Origin: Janthinobacterium lividum | Lineage (GTDB): Bacteria > Pseudomonadota > Gammaproteobacteria > Steroidobacterales > Steroidobacteraceae | Direction of reading: 5' to 3' | Assembly: GCA_943327025.2 (NCBI GenBank) | Contig: CALPVO020000044.1 | Location: 1-11,776, forward strand | Length of the DNA stretch: 11,776 bases | In this document: positions 5,623 through 11,776 of the stretch, piece by piece | How the letters are laid out: the number at the start of each line of letters is the position of its first letter | Numbering within the stretch: position 1 is the stretch's first letter | Made by a program: the position numbers and the translations under genes | Notes under the pieces: model-generated | The model's input: the letters and a program-made list of their open reading frames with translations, nothing else | Told to the model about the DNA's origin: nothing | Databases searched by the model: none

Positions 5623-7425
5623 GGCCCCGTTGCCGAGGCCCGCAGGTGACCGGGGTATGTAGCCCACCTTGCCTAGCGTCTTGCCCAGTTCCACGTGCAG
5701 TGTGGCTGGGGTGCGCGGCGCGAACTCCTTGAGATAGTTCTCCACTTCCGCCAGTTCCTTCACCCAAGCGGCGTGGTCCACGGCCAGCAGTTCGTTCAGC
5801 GTTTCCGGGGCGAGGTCTAAGCCGTTCAGGTCTAGGTCTTCCGGACGCGGCAAGTGGCCGATGGCTGCCTCCGTGGCGCCGGCACGGCCCGCTACGCGGT
5901 CCACCATCCACTTCAGCACGCGCAGGTTGTCGCCAAAGCCCGGCCACAGGAACTTGCCGGCGGCGTTCTGGCGGAACCAATTCACGTGGAACACGCGCGG
6001 CGGGTTCGCGAGGCGGGCGCCCATGTCCAGCCAATGCTGCCAGTAGTCACCAAAGTGGTAGCCGGCAAAGGGCTTCATGGCCATGGGGTCGCGGCGCACC
6101 ACCCCCACCGCCCCGGTGGCGGCGGCCGTAGTTTCGCTGGCGACGCCGGCGCCGACGAGCACGCCGTGCTGCCAGTCGCGGGCCTCATAGACGAGCGGTG
6201 CCAGTTCGCGGCGGCGGCCGCCGAACACGATGGCGGAAATGGGCACGCCGCCTGGCGCTTCCGCGGCCGGGCTGAACCAAGGGTTTGCCTTGGCCGAAAC
6301 GGTGAAGCGCGAATTCGGGTGCGCTGCCGGGTTCTTCTTCGCGTCGCCTTGGTCGTCGTAGGGGCGGCCTTGCCAATCGATGACCGGCTTGCCGTCCGGG
6401 CGGCCTTCCCACCAAGGTTCGCCGTCAGCGGTCAGCGCTACGTTGGTGAACAGCGTGTCGCGACGAATCATTTCGTAAGCGTTGCGATTGCTGGCGGGCG
6501 CCGTACCCGGCACCACGCCGAAGTAGCCCGCTTCCGGGTTGATGGCGTAGAGGCGACCATCGGGTCCCGGGTGGAGCCACGCGATGTCATCGCCCACGGT
6601 CCACACCTTCCAGCCCGGGAAGGCGTCAGGCGGGATGAGCATCGCCAGGTTCGTCTTGCCGCAGGCCGAAGGAAAGGCTGCAGCAATGTAATGGGTTTCA
6701 CCCGCCGGGCTTTCGAGCCCGAGGATGAGCATGTGCTCGGCCAGCCAGCCTTCGCGGCGTGCCTGATGGCTAGCGATACGCAGCGCATGGCACTTCTTGC
6801 CGAGCAAGGCGTTGCCGCCATAGCCGGAGCCGTAGCTCTTGATGGTGAGCGTTTCCGGGAAGTGCATGATGAAGCGGCGGTTCGGGTCCAGTTCACCCGT
6901 GGAATGCAGGCCCTTCACGTACGTGCCGTCAGCGGCAATGCGCTCCAGTGCTGCCTGGCCCATGCGCGTCATGAGGCGCATGTTGATGACCACATAGGCG
7001 GAGTCGGTAATCTCGACGCCGCAACGCGAATACGGGGAGCCGATAGGGCCCATGCAATAAGGCACTACATAAAGCGTGCGTCCGCGCATGCAACCGGCGA
7101 ACAGGGCATCCATGGTGGCGTGCGCCTCCACGGGGTCCATCCACGGGTTGTTGGGGCCGGCGTCTTCTTGCTTTTCGGTGCAGACGAAGGTGAGGTGTTC
7201 TACGCGCGCGACGTCGGAAGGATGCGAGCGGTAGAGATGGCAACCCGGGAAGGTGTCGCCATTCAGCGGAAGGAGGTCACCGGTCTGCTCAAGGCCCGCG
7301 ACCAGCGCAGCGTTTTCTTCCGCGGAGCCGTCGCACCAGTGAATCTTGTCCGGCTGCGTGTGCCGGGCGACTTCTTCCACCCACTGCACCAGCGATGCAG
7401 GGGCTGTATTGAAGGCCATCATCAT
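5266..7425 (-). CDS. pckG: GTP-dependent phosphoenolpyruvate carboxykinase, with run-on C-terminus
   Basis: Converts oxaloacetate plus GTP to phosphoenolpyruvate and CO2, the entry step of gluconeogenesis. Family blocks are all present: SPYSRCGVEITDS (130-142), the metal-binding GNALLGKKCHALRI (204-217), the P-loop with hyper-reactive Cys255 (FPSACGKTNL, 251-260), kinase-2 VGDDIAW (277-283), PISAIVFGGRR (395-405) and the guanine-binding end HVNWFRQ...GFGDNLRVLKW (480-506). Of three adjacent ATGs I chose 7425, with AAGGAC at 7441-7436 ten nt before it. Homology ends near residue 587 (EFAPRTPATLHVELGKTLGKV), close to the usual family length of about 590-620, yet no in-frame stop occurs until 5266. 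The last ~118 residues are antisense to the FHA region, rich in His/Arg/Gln and unlike any PckG. The true end is probably near 5665-5675, reached by a frameshift or lost stop; a TAG lies one base out of frame at 5675-5673. Confidence 0.9.
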   Translation of the reverse strand: MMMAFNTAPASLVQWVEEVARHTQPDKIHWCDGSAEENAALVAGLEQTGDLLPLNGDTFPGCHLYRSHPSDVARVEHLTFVCTEKQEDAGPNNPWMDPVEAHATMDALFAGCMRGRTLYVVPYCMGPIGSPYSRCGVEITDSAYVVINMRLMTRMGQAALERIAADGTYVKGLHSTGELDPNRRFIMHFPETLTIKSYGSGYGGNALLGKKCHALRIASHQARREGWLAEHMLILGLESPAGETHYIAAAFPSACGKTNLAMLIPPDAFPGWKVWTVGDDIAWLHPGPDGRLYAINPEAGYFGVVPGTAPASNRNAYEMIRRDTLFTNVALTADGEPWWEGRPDGKPVIDWQGRPYDDQGDAKKNPAAHPNSRFTVSAKANPWFSPAAEAPGGVPISAIVFGGRRRELAPLVYEARDWQHGVLVGAGVASETTAAATGAVGVVRRDPMAMKPFAGYHFGDYWQHWLDMGARLANPPRVFHVNWFRQNAAGKFLWPGFGDNLRVLKWMVDRVAGRAGATEAAIGHLPRPEDLDLNGLDLAPETLNELLAVDHAAWVKELAEVENYLKEFAPRTPATLHVELGKTLGKVGYIPRSPAGLGNGALLFAGVLERLWSAGLRALPKTDDPTPLQHETVAPQEHLRGTRGQNEAAVGALVDEHKATARQLNARMQPGHQIALQHEVVVIGAPHRNRRLTGIHQIFATIGAQHQARRRMAHRLSEH

Positions 7426-7463
7426 GAGTAACGTCGTCCTTCGCGCCAATCAACGAGGCACCG

Positions 7464-7469
7464 AGTATA
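7464..7469 (-). promoter_or_regulatory. -10 TATACT for pckG
   Basis: Reading the minus strand, TATACT (5 of 6) lies at 7469-7464, predicting a start near 7457 and a leader of about 30 nt that includes the AAGGAC ribosome binding site. The -35 is weak. The remainder of the pckG-yoaA gap (7470-7583) shows no other clear element. Confidence 0.35.
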
Positions 7470-7580
7470 ACGCGGTGCAACATCCCGAATCGTCACAAAG
7501 TGCAATGCCGGCCATAACTAGCGCGGCTGTATACAAATGCGCGAGGAAGGTCACGGAAACCGGTGAGCCTAGTCGCCCCA

Positions 7581-7589
7581 TGGGATAAT
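7581..7589 (+). promoter_or_regulatory. extended -10 TGG-GATAAT for yoaA (leaderless)
   Basis: GATAAT (7584-7589, 5 of 6) is preceded directly by TGG, giving an extended -10 motif, and lies 6 nt before ATG 7596. No ribosome binding site precedes the ATG. The -35 position (about 7561-7566, CGGTGA) is poor, as expected where an extended -10 is used. Confidence 0.5.
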
Positions 7590-7595
7590 GCGGGG

Positions 7596-9524
7596 ATGTC
7601 CTCTTTACGTGACCTTTTCGCTGCCGACGGCCAGTTGGCTCGCGCTGTTCCCGGCTACCGGCCGCGGGCAGCGCAATTGCGCATGGCGGAGGCGGTGGCG
7701 GAGGCTTTCGACCTCGGCAGCAAGCTGGTGGTGGAGGCGGGCACTGGCACCGGCAAGACCTTTGCTTATCTGGTGCCAGCGCTGTTGTCCGGGCGCCATG
7801 TGCTGGTGTCCACCGGTACCCGCACCCTGCAGGACCAGTTATTCCACCGCGACCTCCCTATGTTGGCTGCGGCACTGGGGCGGCCAGTGAAGGTGGCACT
7901 GCTCAAGGGGCGTGCGAATTACCTGTGTAGACAACGATTGCAGGAAGCGACGCGCGGGCGGACGGCGCCGGCCCTGACACGCATCGCCCGATGGGCGGAA
8001 ACCACCCGCAGCGGCGACATCGCGGAACTGTCGAGCGTGCCGGAGACGGATCCGGTGTGGATGGAGGCCACTTCCACGCGTGATAACTGCCTCGGCAACG
8101 AGTGTCCGCAGTTCCAACGTTGTCATGTGGTGTTGGCGCGGCGCGAGGCCATGGCGGCGGATTTGGTGGTGGTGAACCACCACTTGCTACTGGCCGACCT
8201 GGCACTGCGCGAAGAAGGTTTTGGTGAGCTTTTACCGGGTGCGGATGCCGTGGTGCTGGATGAAGCCCATCAGGTGCCGGAGATTGCGGCGCAGTTTTTC
8301 GGGCATGCCATGTCGGCGCGGACGCTGACAACGCTGGCACGCGATGCTTGGGAGCAGTTGCCGGGCAGTGGGGCCTTCGATGGCACTCTGCGCCGCGGGC
8401 TGGAAGCCTGCGAATTGGCCATTGCGGCCGCCGTCCGGGCGGTGGGTGCCAGCAGTGCGCGCATCGACTGGGCCCAGCTCCCGGACGCCTTCCTCGAGGC
8501 ACTCGATGACGTGGCCGCCCAACTCGACGCGGTATACAGTCATCTGCATGAAACCGCGGGCGAGGAGCCGGTGCCCAAGGCCTTCGCGCGGCGTTGCGCA
8601 GAAACGCTCGCTCGCTTGCGCGAACTGGTGGCCGCCAACGCGGACGATGGCGTGAAATGGGTGGACTGCGGTCCACGCGGTTTCAATGCGCAGTTCACGC
8701 CGTTCGAAGTGGCGGACCGGCTCCGCACTCACATGGATTCGCGTCGCTGCGCCTTCGTGTTCACCTCCGCGACACTCGCGGTGGGCGACGACTTCACGCA
8801 TTTCCTGGCGCGCATTGGTGCGCCCGAAGCGCCGGCGATGGTCCTGCCGAGTCCCTTTGACCACGAACGCCAGACCGTCCTGTATCTGCCACCGAACTTG
8901 CCGGAACCTTCGGACCGTGCGCATACCGCCGCGGTCATTGATAGCGCCTTGCCCGTCATTCGGGCGGCGGGCGGGCGTACCTTCTTGCTGTTCACCAGTC
9001 ACCGCGGGCTGACCGAAGGCGCACGCGTGCTACGTGAACGGCTCGGTACTGAAACGCCGTTCCCGCTCTTGGTGCAAGGCGAGATGCCGCGCGACACCTT
9101 GCTGCGCCGTTTCCGTGAATTGGGTAATGCCGTGTTGCTCGGCACGGGCAGTTTCTGGGAAGGCGTGGACGTGCGTGGGCCAGCCTTGTCGGTAGTGGTC
9201 ATCGACAAGTTGCCTTTTGCGCCGCCCGACGACCCGGTTCTGCGCGCGCGTCTTGAAGGCTATCGCCGCACTGGGCGCAATGGCTTTGGTGAATACCAGT
9301 TGCCGCAGGCCGTGCTGGCGCTGAAGCAGGGTGTGGGGCGACTCATTCGCGATGCGGACGATACGGGCGTCATTGTTTTGTGCGACCCGCGTCTGCGCAG
9401 CAAAAGCTACGGGCGTGTGTTTCTGAACAGTCTGCCGCCCATGCGACGTACACAGTCTGGCGAAGAGGCTTGCGCTTTCGTGGCCGAACAAGTGCGCGAA
9501 CGGTTGGGAGGCGAAGCGGTATGA
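7596..9524 (+). CDS. yoaA: DinG-family iron-sulphur ATP-dependent DNA helicase (YoaA-like)
   Basis: A 642-residue superfamily 2, XPD/DinG-type 5'-3' DNA helicase that acts in repair and replication-fork processing. Motifs in order: Q-like YRPRAAQLRM (21-30), Walker A AGTGTGKT (48-55), motif Ia STGTRTLQDQ (72-81), four cysteines for a 4Fe-4S cluster (Cys111, then Cys165, Cys170 and Cys176 in a CX4CX5C pattern), VVNHHLLL (192-199), DEAH box (222-225), and in the second helicase domain LLFTSHRG, GTGSFWEGVDVRG and QGVGRLIRD. The length is close to that of E. coli YoaA (about 636) and shorter than DinG (about 716), and tsaB is adjacent as in E. coli, so YoaA is the better name. A GTG at 7563 would extend the frame by 11 residues, but it precedes the -10 box, so ATG 7596 is preferred. 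It is translationally coupled to tsaB by a 4-bp ATGA overlap. Confidence 0.93.
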   Translation: MSSLRDLFAADGQLARAVPGYRPRAAQLRMAEAVAEAFDLGSKLVVEAGTGTGKTFAYLVPALLSGRHVLVSTGTRTLQDQLFHRDLPMLAAALGRPVKVALLKGRANYLCRQRLQEATRGRTAPALTRIARWAETTRSGDIAELSSVPETDPVWMEATSTRDNCLGNECPQFQRCHVVLARREAMAADLVVVNHHLLLADLALREEGFGELLPGADAVVLDEAHQVPEIAAQFFGHAMSARTLTTLARDAWEQLPGSGAFDGTLRRGLEACELAIAAAVRAVGASSARIDWAQLPDAFLEALDDVAAQLDAVYSHLHETAGEEPVPKAFARRCAETLARLRELVAANADDGVKWVDCGPRGFNAQFTPFEVADRLRTHMDSRRCAFVFTSATLAVGDDFTHFLARIGAPEAPAMVLPSPFDHERQTVLYLPPNLPEPSDRAHTAAVIDSALPVIRAAGGRTFLLFTSHRGLTEGARVLRERLGTETPFPLLVQGEMPRDTLLRRFRELGNAVLLGTGSFWEGVDVRGPALSVVVIDKLPFAPPDDPVLRARLEGYRRTGRNGFGEYQLPQAVLALKQGVGRLIRDADDTGVIVLCDPRLRSKSYGRVFLNSLPPMRRTQSGEEACAFVAEQVRERLGGEAV

Positions 9525-10348
9525 GTGATGTGTCGGAGGTTGTCGCGGTATTGGCCAAGCCAACCATCTTGGCCATCGACACGAGCACGGAACGGCTCGG
9601 TGTCGCTTTGTTACATGGCGATGTCTGCGCCTATCGGCACTTCCAATTGGGCACGGGCCACGCCAATCAGGTGCTTGGCGTTGTGGAAGAATTGTTGCAA
9701 GAGTGTGGCATTAACCGTGCGGCGCTCGATGCCATCGCCGTTTGCCGTGGCCCTGGCGGGTTCACGGGGCTACGTATTGCCATCGGGGTGGCGCAAGGGT
9801 TGGCCTTGGCGCTGGACAGGCCGGTGGTGCCGGTGTCGGGGCTGCGCGTTCTGGCAGCTGCGGCCAGCGGGTTCGCGGGGCCCCCTGAGCCCCGTGAGCC
9901 ACCTGAGTCCATGGGGGCCACGGCTGCCACGCGCGCCAATGCGCATGGGCCAGTGGTCGCTGTCATCGATGCGCGCATGGGCGAGTTCTATGCGGCGGCG
10001 TGGAAGGATGCGCCCGCAGCATGGGCCGACGCGGCGCCATTGTTCCCGGAAGCTTTGCTGAAGCCGGAGTCGTTATTAGAGCAAGTCGGTCAGTTCGTCG
10101 GTCCTGGCGTTATCGCACTGGCCGCAGCGGGCGGGTCTGGCAAGGCCCAGGTTCCGGACGGTTCTGCCGAGCGAAGCCGACCCACACTCATGGGCGCTGA
10201 GGTTGAAGCCACTTGGCCCGACGCACGCGTTCTGGCTTGGCTCGGTCGCCAAGGCTTGCTCGCCGGGGAGGGCGTACCCGCGGAGGCTGCGCAACCGGTG
10301 TACTTGCGCGACCAAGTGGCGGTGCCTTCAGTGGTGCGTCTGGCGTGA
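9521..10348 (+). CDS. tsaB: tRNA N6-threonylcarbamoyladenosine biosynthesis protein TsaB
   Basis: Subunit of the TsaB-TsaD-TsaE complex that makes t6A37 in ANN-decoding tRNAs; TsaB is the non-catalytic ASKHA-fold partner that scaffolds TsaD. Key blocks: TILAIDTSTERLGVALL (15-31), the diagnostic CRGPGGFTGLRIAIGVAQGLALAL (75-98), VVAVIDARMGEFYAA (145-159) and a C-terminal QPVYLRDQVA (258-267). At 275 residues it is longer than E. coli TsaB (231). The surplus comes from a 14-residue leader, a Pro/Glu/Ala-rich insert (about 117-143) encoded partly by a 9-bp triple repeat, and a loop at about 203-225. The start at 9521 is set by GGGAGG at 9506-9511 and by the ATGA overlap with yoaA; the open frame extends back to 9380 inside yoaA but is not credible. 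No tsaD, tsaC or tsaE lies nearby. Confidence 0.95.
   Translation: MSDVSEVVAVLAKPTILAIDTSTERLGVALLHGDVCAYRHFQLGTGHANQVLGVVEELLQECGINRAALDAIAVCRGPGGFTGLRIAIGVAQGLALALDRPVVPVSGLRVLAAAASGFAGPPEPREPPESMGATAATRANAHGPVVAVIDARMGEFYAAAWKDAPAAWADAAPLFPEALLKPESLLEQVGQFVGPGVIALAAAGGSGKAQVPDGSAERSRPTLMGAEVEATWPDARVLAWLGRQGLLAGEGVPAEAAQPVYLRDQVAVPSVVRLA
9881..9907. repeat. 9-bp triple tandem repeat inside tsaB
   Basis: Three units in frame: CCCCCTGAG, CCCCGTGAG, CCACCTGAG. They encode PPEPREPPE within the low-complexity insert of TsaB. The unit length keeps the frame, so copy-number change would only alter loop length. Confidence 0.7.
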
Positions 10349-10382
10349 GGCCTGCCACGCGGTTTCATGATGGAGTCACTAC

Positions 10383-10408
10383 CGAAAGGCTGCAATTGCA
10401 GCCTTTCG
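10383..10408. terminator. perfect 26-bp palindrome between tsaB and phoB; possible terminator or operator
   Basis: CGAAAGGCTGCAA (10383-10395) is followed at once by its exact reverse complement (10396-10408). As RNA it folds into an 11-bp stem with an AAUU loop, 34 nt after the tsaB stop. No U-tract follows on either strand, so it is not a classical intrinsic terminator. Being a perfect dyad ending 6 nt before the Pho-box repeat, it could instead be a protein-binding operator. Confidence 0.5.
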
Positions 10409-10414
10409 AAGTAA

Positions 10415-10447
10415 TTGTCACGGGGGTGTCATAATGCTGACATCTAA
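10415..10447 (+). promoter_or_regulatory. Pho box (three 11-bp direct repeats) upstream of phoB
   Basis: Three consecutive 11-bp units each begin with a TGTCA-like core: TTGTCACGGGG (10415-10425), GTGTCATAATG (10426-10436) and CTGACATCTAA (10437-10447). PhoB binds direct repeats of CTGTCA at 11-bp spacing. The first 18 bp (10415-10432) end 10 bp before the TCTAAT hexamer, the known placement of a Pho box in place of a -35 element. This predicts autoactivation of phoB-phoR in phosphate starvation. Confidence 0.75.
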
Positions 10448-10448
10448 T
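10443..10448 (+). promoter_or_regulatory. -10 TCTAAT of the phoB promoter
   Basis: TCTAAT (5 of 6) lies 10 bp after the 18-bp Pho box and predicts transcription from about 10455, leaving a leader of about 70 nt before ATG 10524. CATAAT at 10430-10435 inside the repeat is an alternative. Confidence 0.5.
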
Positions 10449-10523
10449 GCTCAAGGGTCGTCATCTCCGCCCTCCAGGGTATTTCCGGTTAGTGCTCAAA
10501 GGCACAACAAGGCAAGCGTCATC

Positions 10524-11219
10524 ATGAGCAACCGTCACATACTGGTGATCGAAGATGAGAAGTCTATCCGCGAGATGATCGCTTTCGGTTTGCGGCGTGC
10601 CGGCTACGAAGTGGCCGAGGCCGAAGATTGCCGCGAAGCGCGGACGGCCATTGCCGACCAGCGCCCCGATTTGCTGCTGGTCGATTGGATGCTCCCGGAC
10701 ATGAGCGGGCTGGAGCTCACGCGGCAATTGAAGAAAGACCGCGAGACGCGCGACCTGCCGGTCATCATGCTGACGGCTCGCGCCGAGGAACATGACAAGG
10801 TGGCGGGGCTCGAAGGTGGCGCTGACGATTACTTGACCAAGCCTTTCTCCCCCCGCGAACTGTTGGCGCGTATCCAAGCGGTGCTCCGCCGCACCTCTCC
10901 GGCGAGCGATGGTGAAACGGTACGGCACGAGCTGTTGTCACTGGACGCCGCGGGTCACCGGGTCATGGCGGGAGAAACCACCGTTGCCCTGGGCCCCACG
11001 GAATACCGCTTGCTGTCGTTTTTCATGACCCATGCGGACCGAGTCTACAGTCGCAGCCAGCTTCTCGACCGCGTCTGGGGAGGTAATGTCTACGTGGAAG
11101 AACGTACCATCGACGTCCACATCCGGCGCCTGCGCAAGGCCTTGGCGGACCATGGCGTTGACCACTACGTGCAGACGGTCCGCGGCGCGGGTTATCGTTT
11201 CTCCACCCGTCCGTCCTGA
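10524..11219 (+). CDS. phoB: phosphate regulon response regulator PhoB
   Basis: A 231-residue OmpR/PhoB-type transcription factor activated by PhoR phosphorylation in phosphate limitation. The receiver domain (about 4-122) has the acidic pair Glu10/Asp11, phospho-acceptor Asp54 ([12 protein letters not shown]), switch Thr84 (IMLTAR) and Lys106 (YLTKPFSP), matching E. coli PhoB positions within one residue. The winged-helix DNA-binding domain (about 132-228) ends with the recognition-helix and wing sequence [17 protein letters not shown]...[11 protein letters not shown]. The frame is open 30 codons further upstream to ATG 10434, but that codon lies within the Pho box, upstream of the predicted transcript start, and the extension is unlike any PhoB; ATG 10524 gives the usual length. 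phoR follows 17 nt after the stop. Confidence 0.96.
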   Translation: MSNRHILVIEDEKSIREMIAFGLRRAGYEVAEAEDCREARTAIADQRPDLLLVDWMLPDMSGLELTRQLKKDRETRDLPVIMLTARAEEHDKVAGLEGGADDYLTKPFSPRELLARIQAVLRRTSPASDGETVRHELLSLDAAGHRVMAGETTVALGPTEYRLLSFFMTHADRVYSRSQLLDRVWGGNVYVEERTIDVHIRRLRKALADHGVDHYVQTVRGAGYRFSTRPS

Positions 11220-11236
11220 ATATTCATACACCGTCT

Positions 11237-11776
11237 ATGGGTTACTCCACCATCCTCTTGCAGGTCGCGCTTCGTGCAGGGCTTTCGGCTTTGCTGGGGC
11301 TGTTGGCCGGCTTGGCCGCAGGGCGGCCGTTGCTTGGTATCACCCTGGGCCTTGGTGTTTATCTTCTCTGGACGTTATGGCAACTGGTGCGCTTCGAGCA
11401 TTGGTTGCGGCGTCGCGCGTCCGAACAGCCACCGGATTTTGGTGGGCCCTGGGGTGAGGTGGTGGCGTTGGCGACACGGTTGTACCGTCGCAAGCAGTTT
11501 CATAAGCGCCGTGTCACCCAGTTGTTCCGCGAATTCCGGCAGATGACGGCCGCCATGCCGGATGGTGTCATCGTGCTCTCGGGTCAGGATGAGATTCAGT
11601 GGTTCAATCGCCGCGCTGCAGACATGATTGGGTTGCGTCGCAAACTGGACTTCGGTCAGAAGGTTCAGAATTTGGTGCGTCATCCGGATTTCGTACGATT
11701 TCTGGAGGGTGCGCGCTTCGGTGAAGCCAACTCCGGAGTGCCGGCGGTTGGCGGCACGGTCATCATCCCGTCGCCA
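11237..11776 (+). CDS. phoR: phosphate regulon sensor histidine kinase PhoR, N-terminal part
   Basis: Partial: the frame is open from ATG 11237 to the right window edge (180 codons, no stop). Two hydrophobic segments (about 8-28 and 31-51) anchor the protein in the inner membrane with almost no periplasmic loop, as in PhoR, which senses phosphate through the Pst-PhoU system and not through an external ligand domain. A basic linker follows (WLRRR, and RLYRRKQFHKRR at 81-92), containing PPDFGGPWGEVV, the conserved PhoR region after the membrane helices. A PAS domain starts at about residue 95 (MPDGVIVLSGQDEIQWFN, NLVRHPDFVRFLEG). The His-kinase core lies beyond the window. No ribosome binding site is evident before the ATG, so translation is probably coupled to phoB, 17 nt upstream. 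Together with phoB and the Pho box this forms an autoregulated phosphate operon. Confidence 0.94.
   Translation, partial: MGYSTILLQVALRAGLSALLGLLAGLAAGRPLLGITLGLGVYLLWTLWQLVRFEHWLRRRASEQPPDFGGPWGEVVALATRLYRRKQFHKRRVTQLFREFRQMTAAMPDGVIVLSGQDEIQWFNRRAADMIGLRRKLDFGQKVQNLVRHPDFVRFLEGARFGEANSGVPAVGGTVIIPSP

Noticed and set aside
5622..5641. GGGCC/GGCCC inverted repeat between the cyclase and pckG ends as a shared terminator
   Set aside because: Only a 5-bp stem with a 10-nt loop and no U-tract on either side; too weak to call in GC-rich DNA.
5854..7431. 525-codon plus-strand frame antisense to pckG
   Set aside because: The minus strand encodes PckG with all catalytic motifs. The plus frame has shadow-like His/Arg/Val composition and no domain I recognise.
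9380..9520. 47-codon upstream extension of tsaB
   Set aside because: It lies inside yoaA in another frame; ATG 9521 has a GGGAGG site and the typical 4-bp overlap.
10434..10523. Upstream in-frame ATG that would extend PhoB by 30 residues
   Set aside because: The ATG lies inside the Pho box and before the predicted transcript start, and PhoB proteins normally begin a few residues before ILVIEDE.
1..11776. Search for tRNA/rRNA genes, CRISPR arrays, insertion sequences, toxin-antitoxin or phage-defence modules
   Set aside because: No cloverleaf, spaced-repeat array, transposase or known defence gene was seen. Gaps are short (all under 180 nt) and contain only the elements listed.

Overview
This is an ordinary chromosomal stretch from a GC-rich gammaproteobacterium. 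The evidence is a PhoB/PhoR pair of the enterobacterial type, a DusA-type dihydrouridine synthase, and a YoaA-like iron-sulphur helicase directly upstream of tsaB, an adjacency I know from E. coli. A member of the Xanthomonadales/Nevskiales-like groups seems plausible, but I cannot place it further. I see no mobile element, CRISPR array, tRNA or rRNA.

Layout. Positions 1-545 hold the C-terminal part of an EAL (c-di-GMP phosphodiesterase) protein entering from the left. Three plus-strand genes follow: an N-formylglutamate amidohydrolase-like protein (614-1309), a GYF_2-RDD membrane protein (1381-2022) and dusA (about 2128-3183). A secreted M28 metallopeptidase (3151-4641, minus) converges on dusA, and the two coding ends overlap. 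Divergent from the peptidase is a class III nucleotide cyclase fused to an FHA domain (4714-5622, plus). GTP-type PEP carboxykinase pckG converges on the cyclase from the right (minus, start 7425). Its reading frame lacks a stop at the usual place and runs on antisense through the FHA-coding region to 5266. Divergent from pckG is yoaA/dinG (7596-9524, plus), overlapping tsaB (9521-10348) by 4 bp. After a perfect 26-bp palindrome and a triple Pho-box-like repeat come phoB (10524-11219) and the 5' part of phoR (from 11237), which leaves the window on the right.

How the genes relate. Most are independent housekeeping or signalling units: c-di-GMP turnover, cNMP/FHA signalling, tRNA modification (DusA, TsaB), gluconeogenesis (PckG), DNA repair (YoaA) and the phosphate-starvation two-component system. 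Only yoaA-tsaB and phoB-phoR look like operons.

Main points for a second look: (1) four genes (fga-like, dusA, cyclase, yoaA) have a -10-like hexamer only 5-7 nt before the start codon, suggesting leaderless mRNAs, and this moves the dusA start to a GTG; (2) the missing pckG stop; (3) an autoregulatory Pho box with exact 11-bp periodicity; (4) an Asn-to-Ala change in the cyclase catalytic motif; (5) a three-copy 24-bp tandem repeat carrying both the EAL stop codon and the next gene's putative -10. I did not find a clearly novel multi-gene system here.
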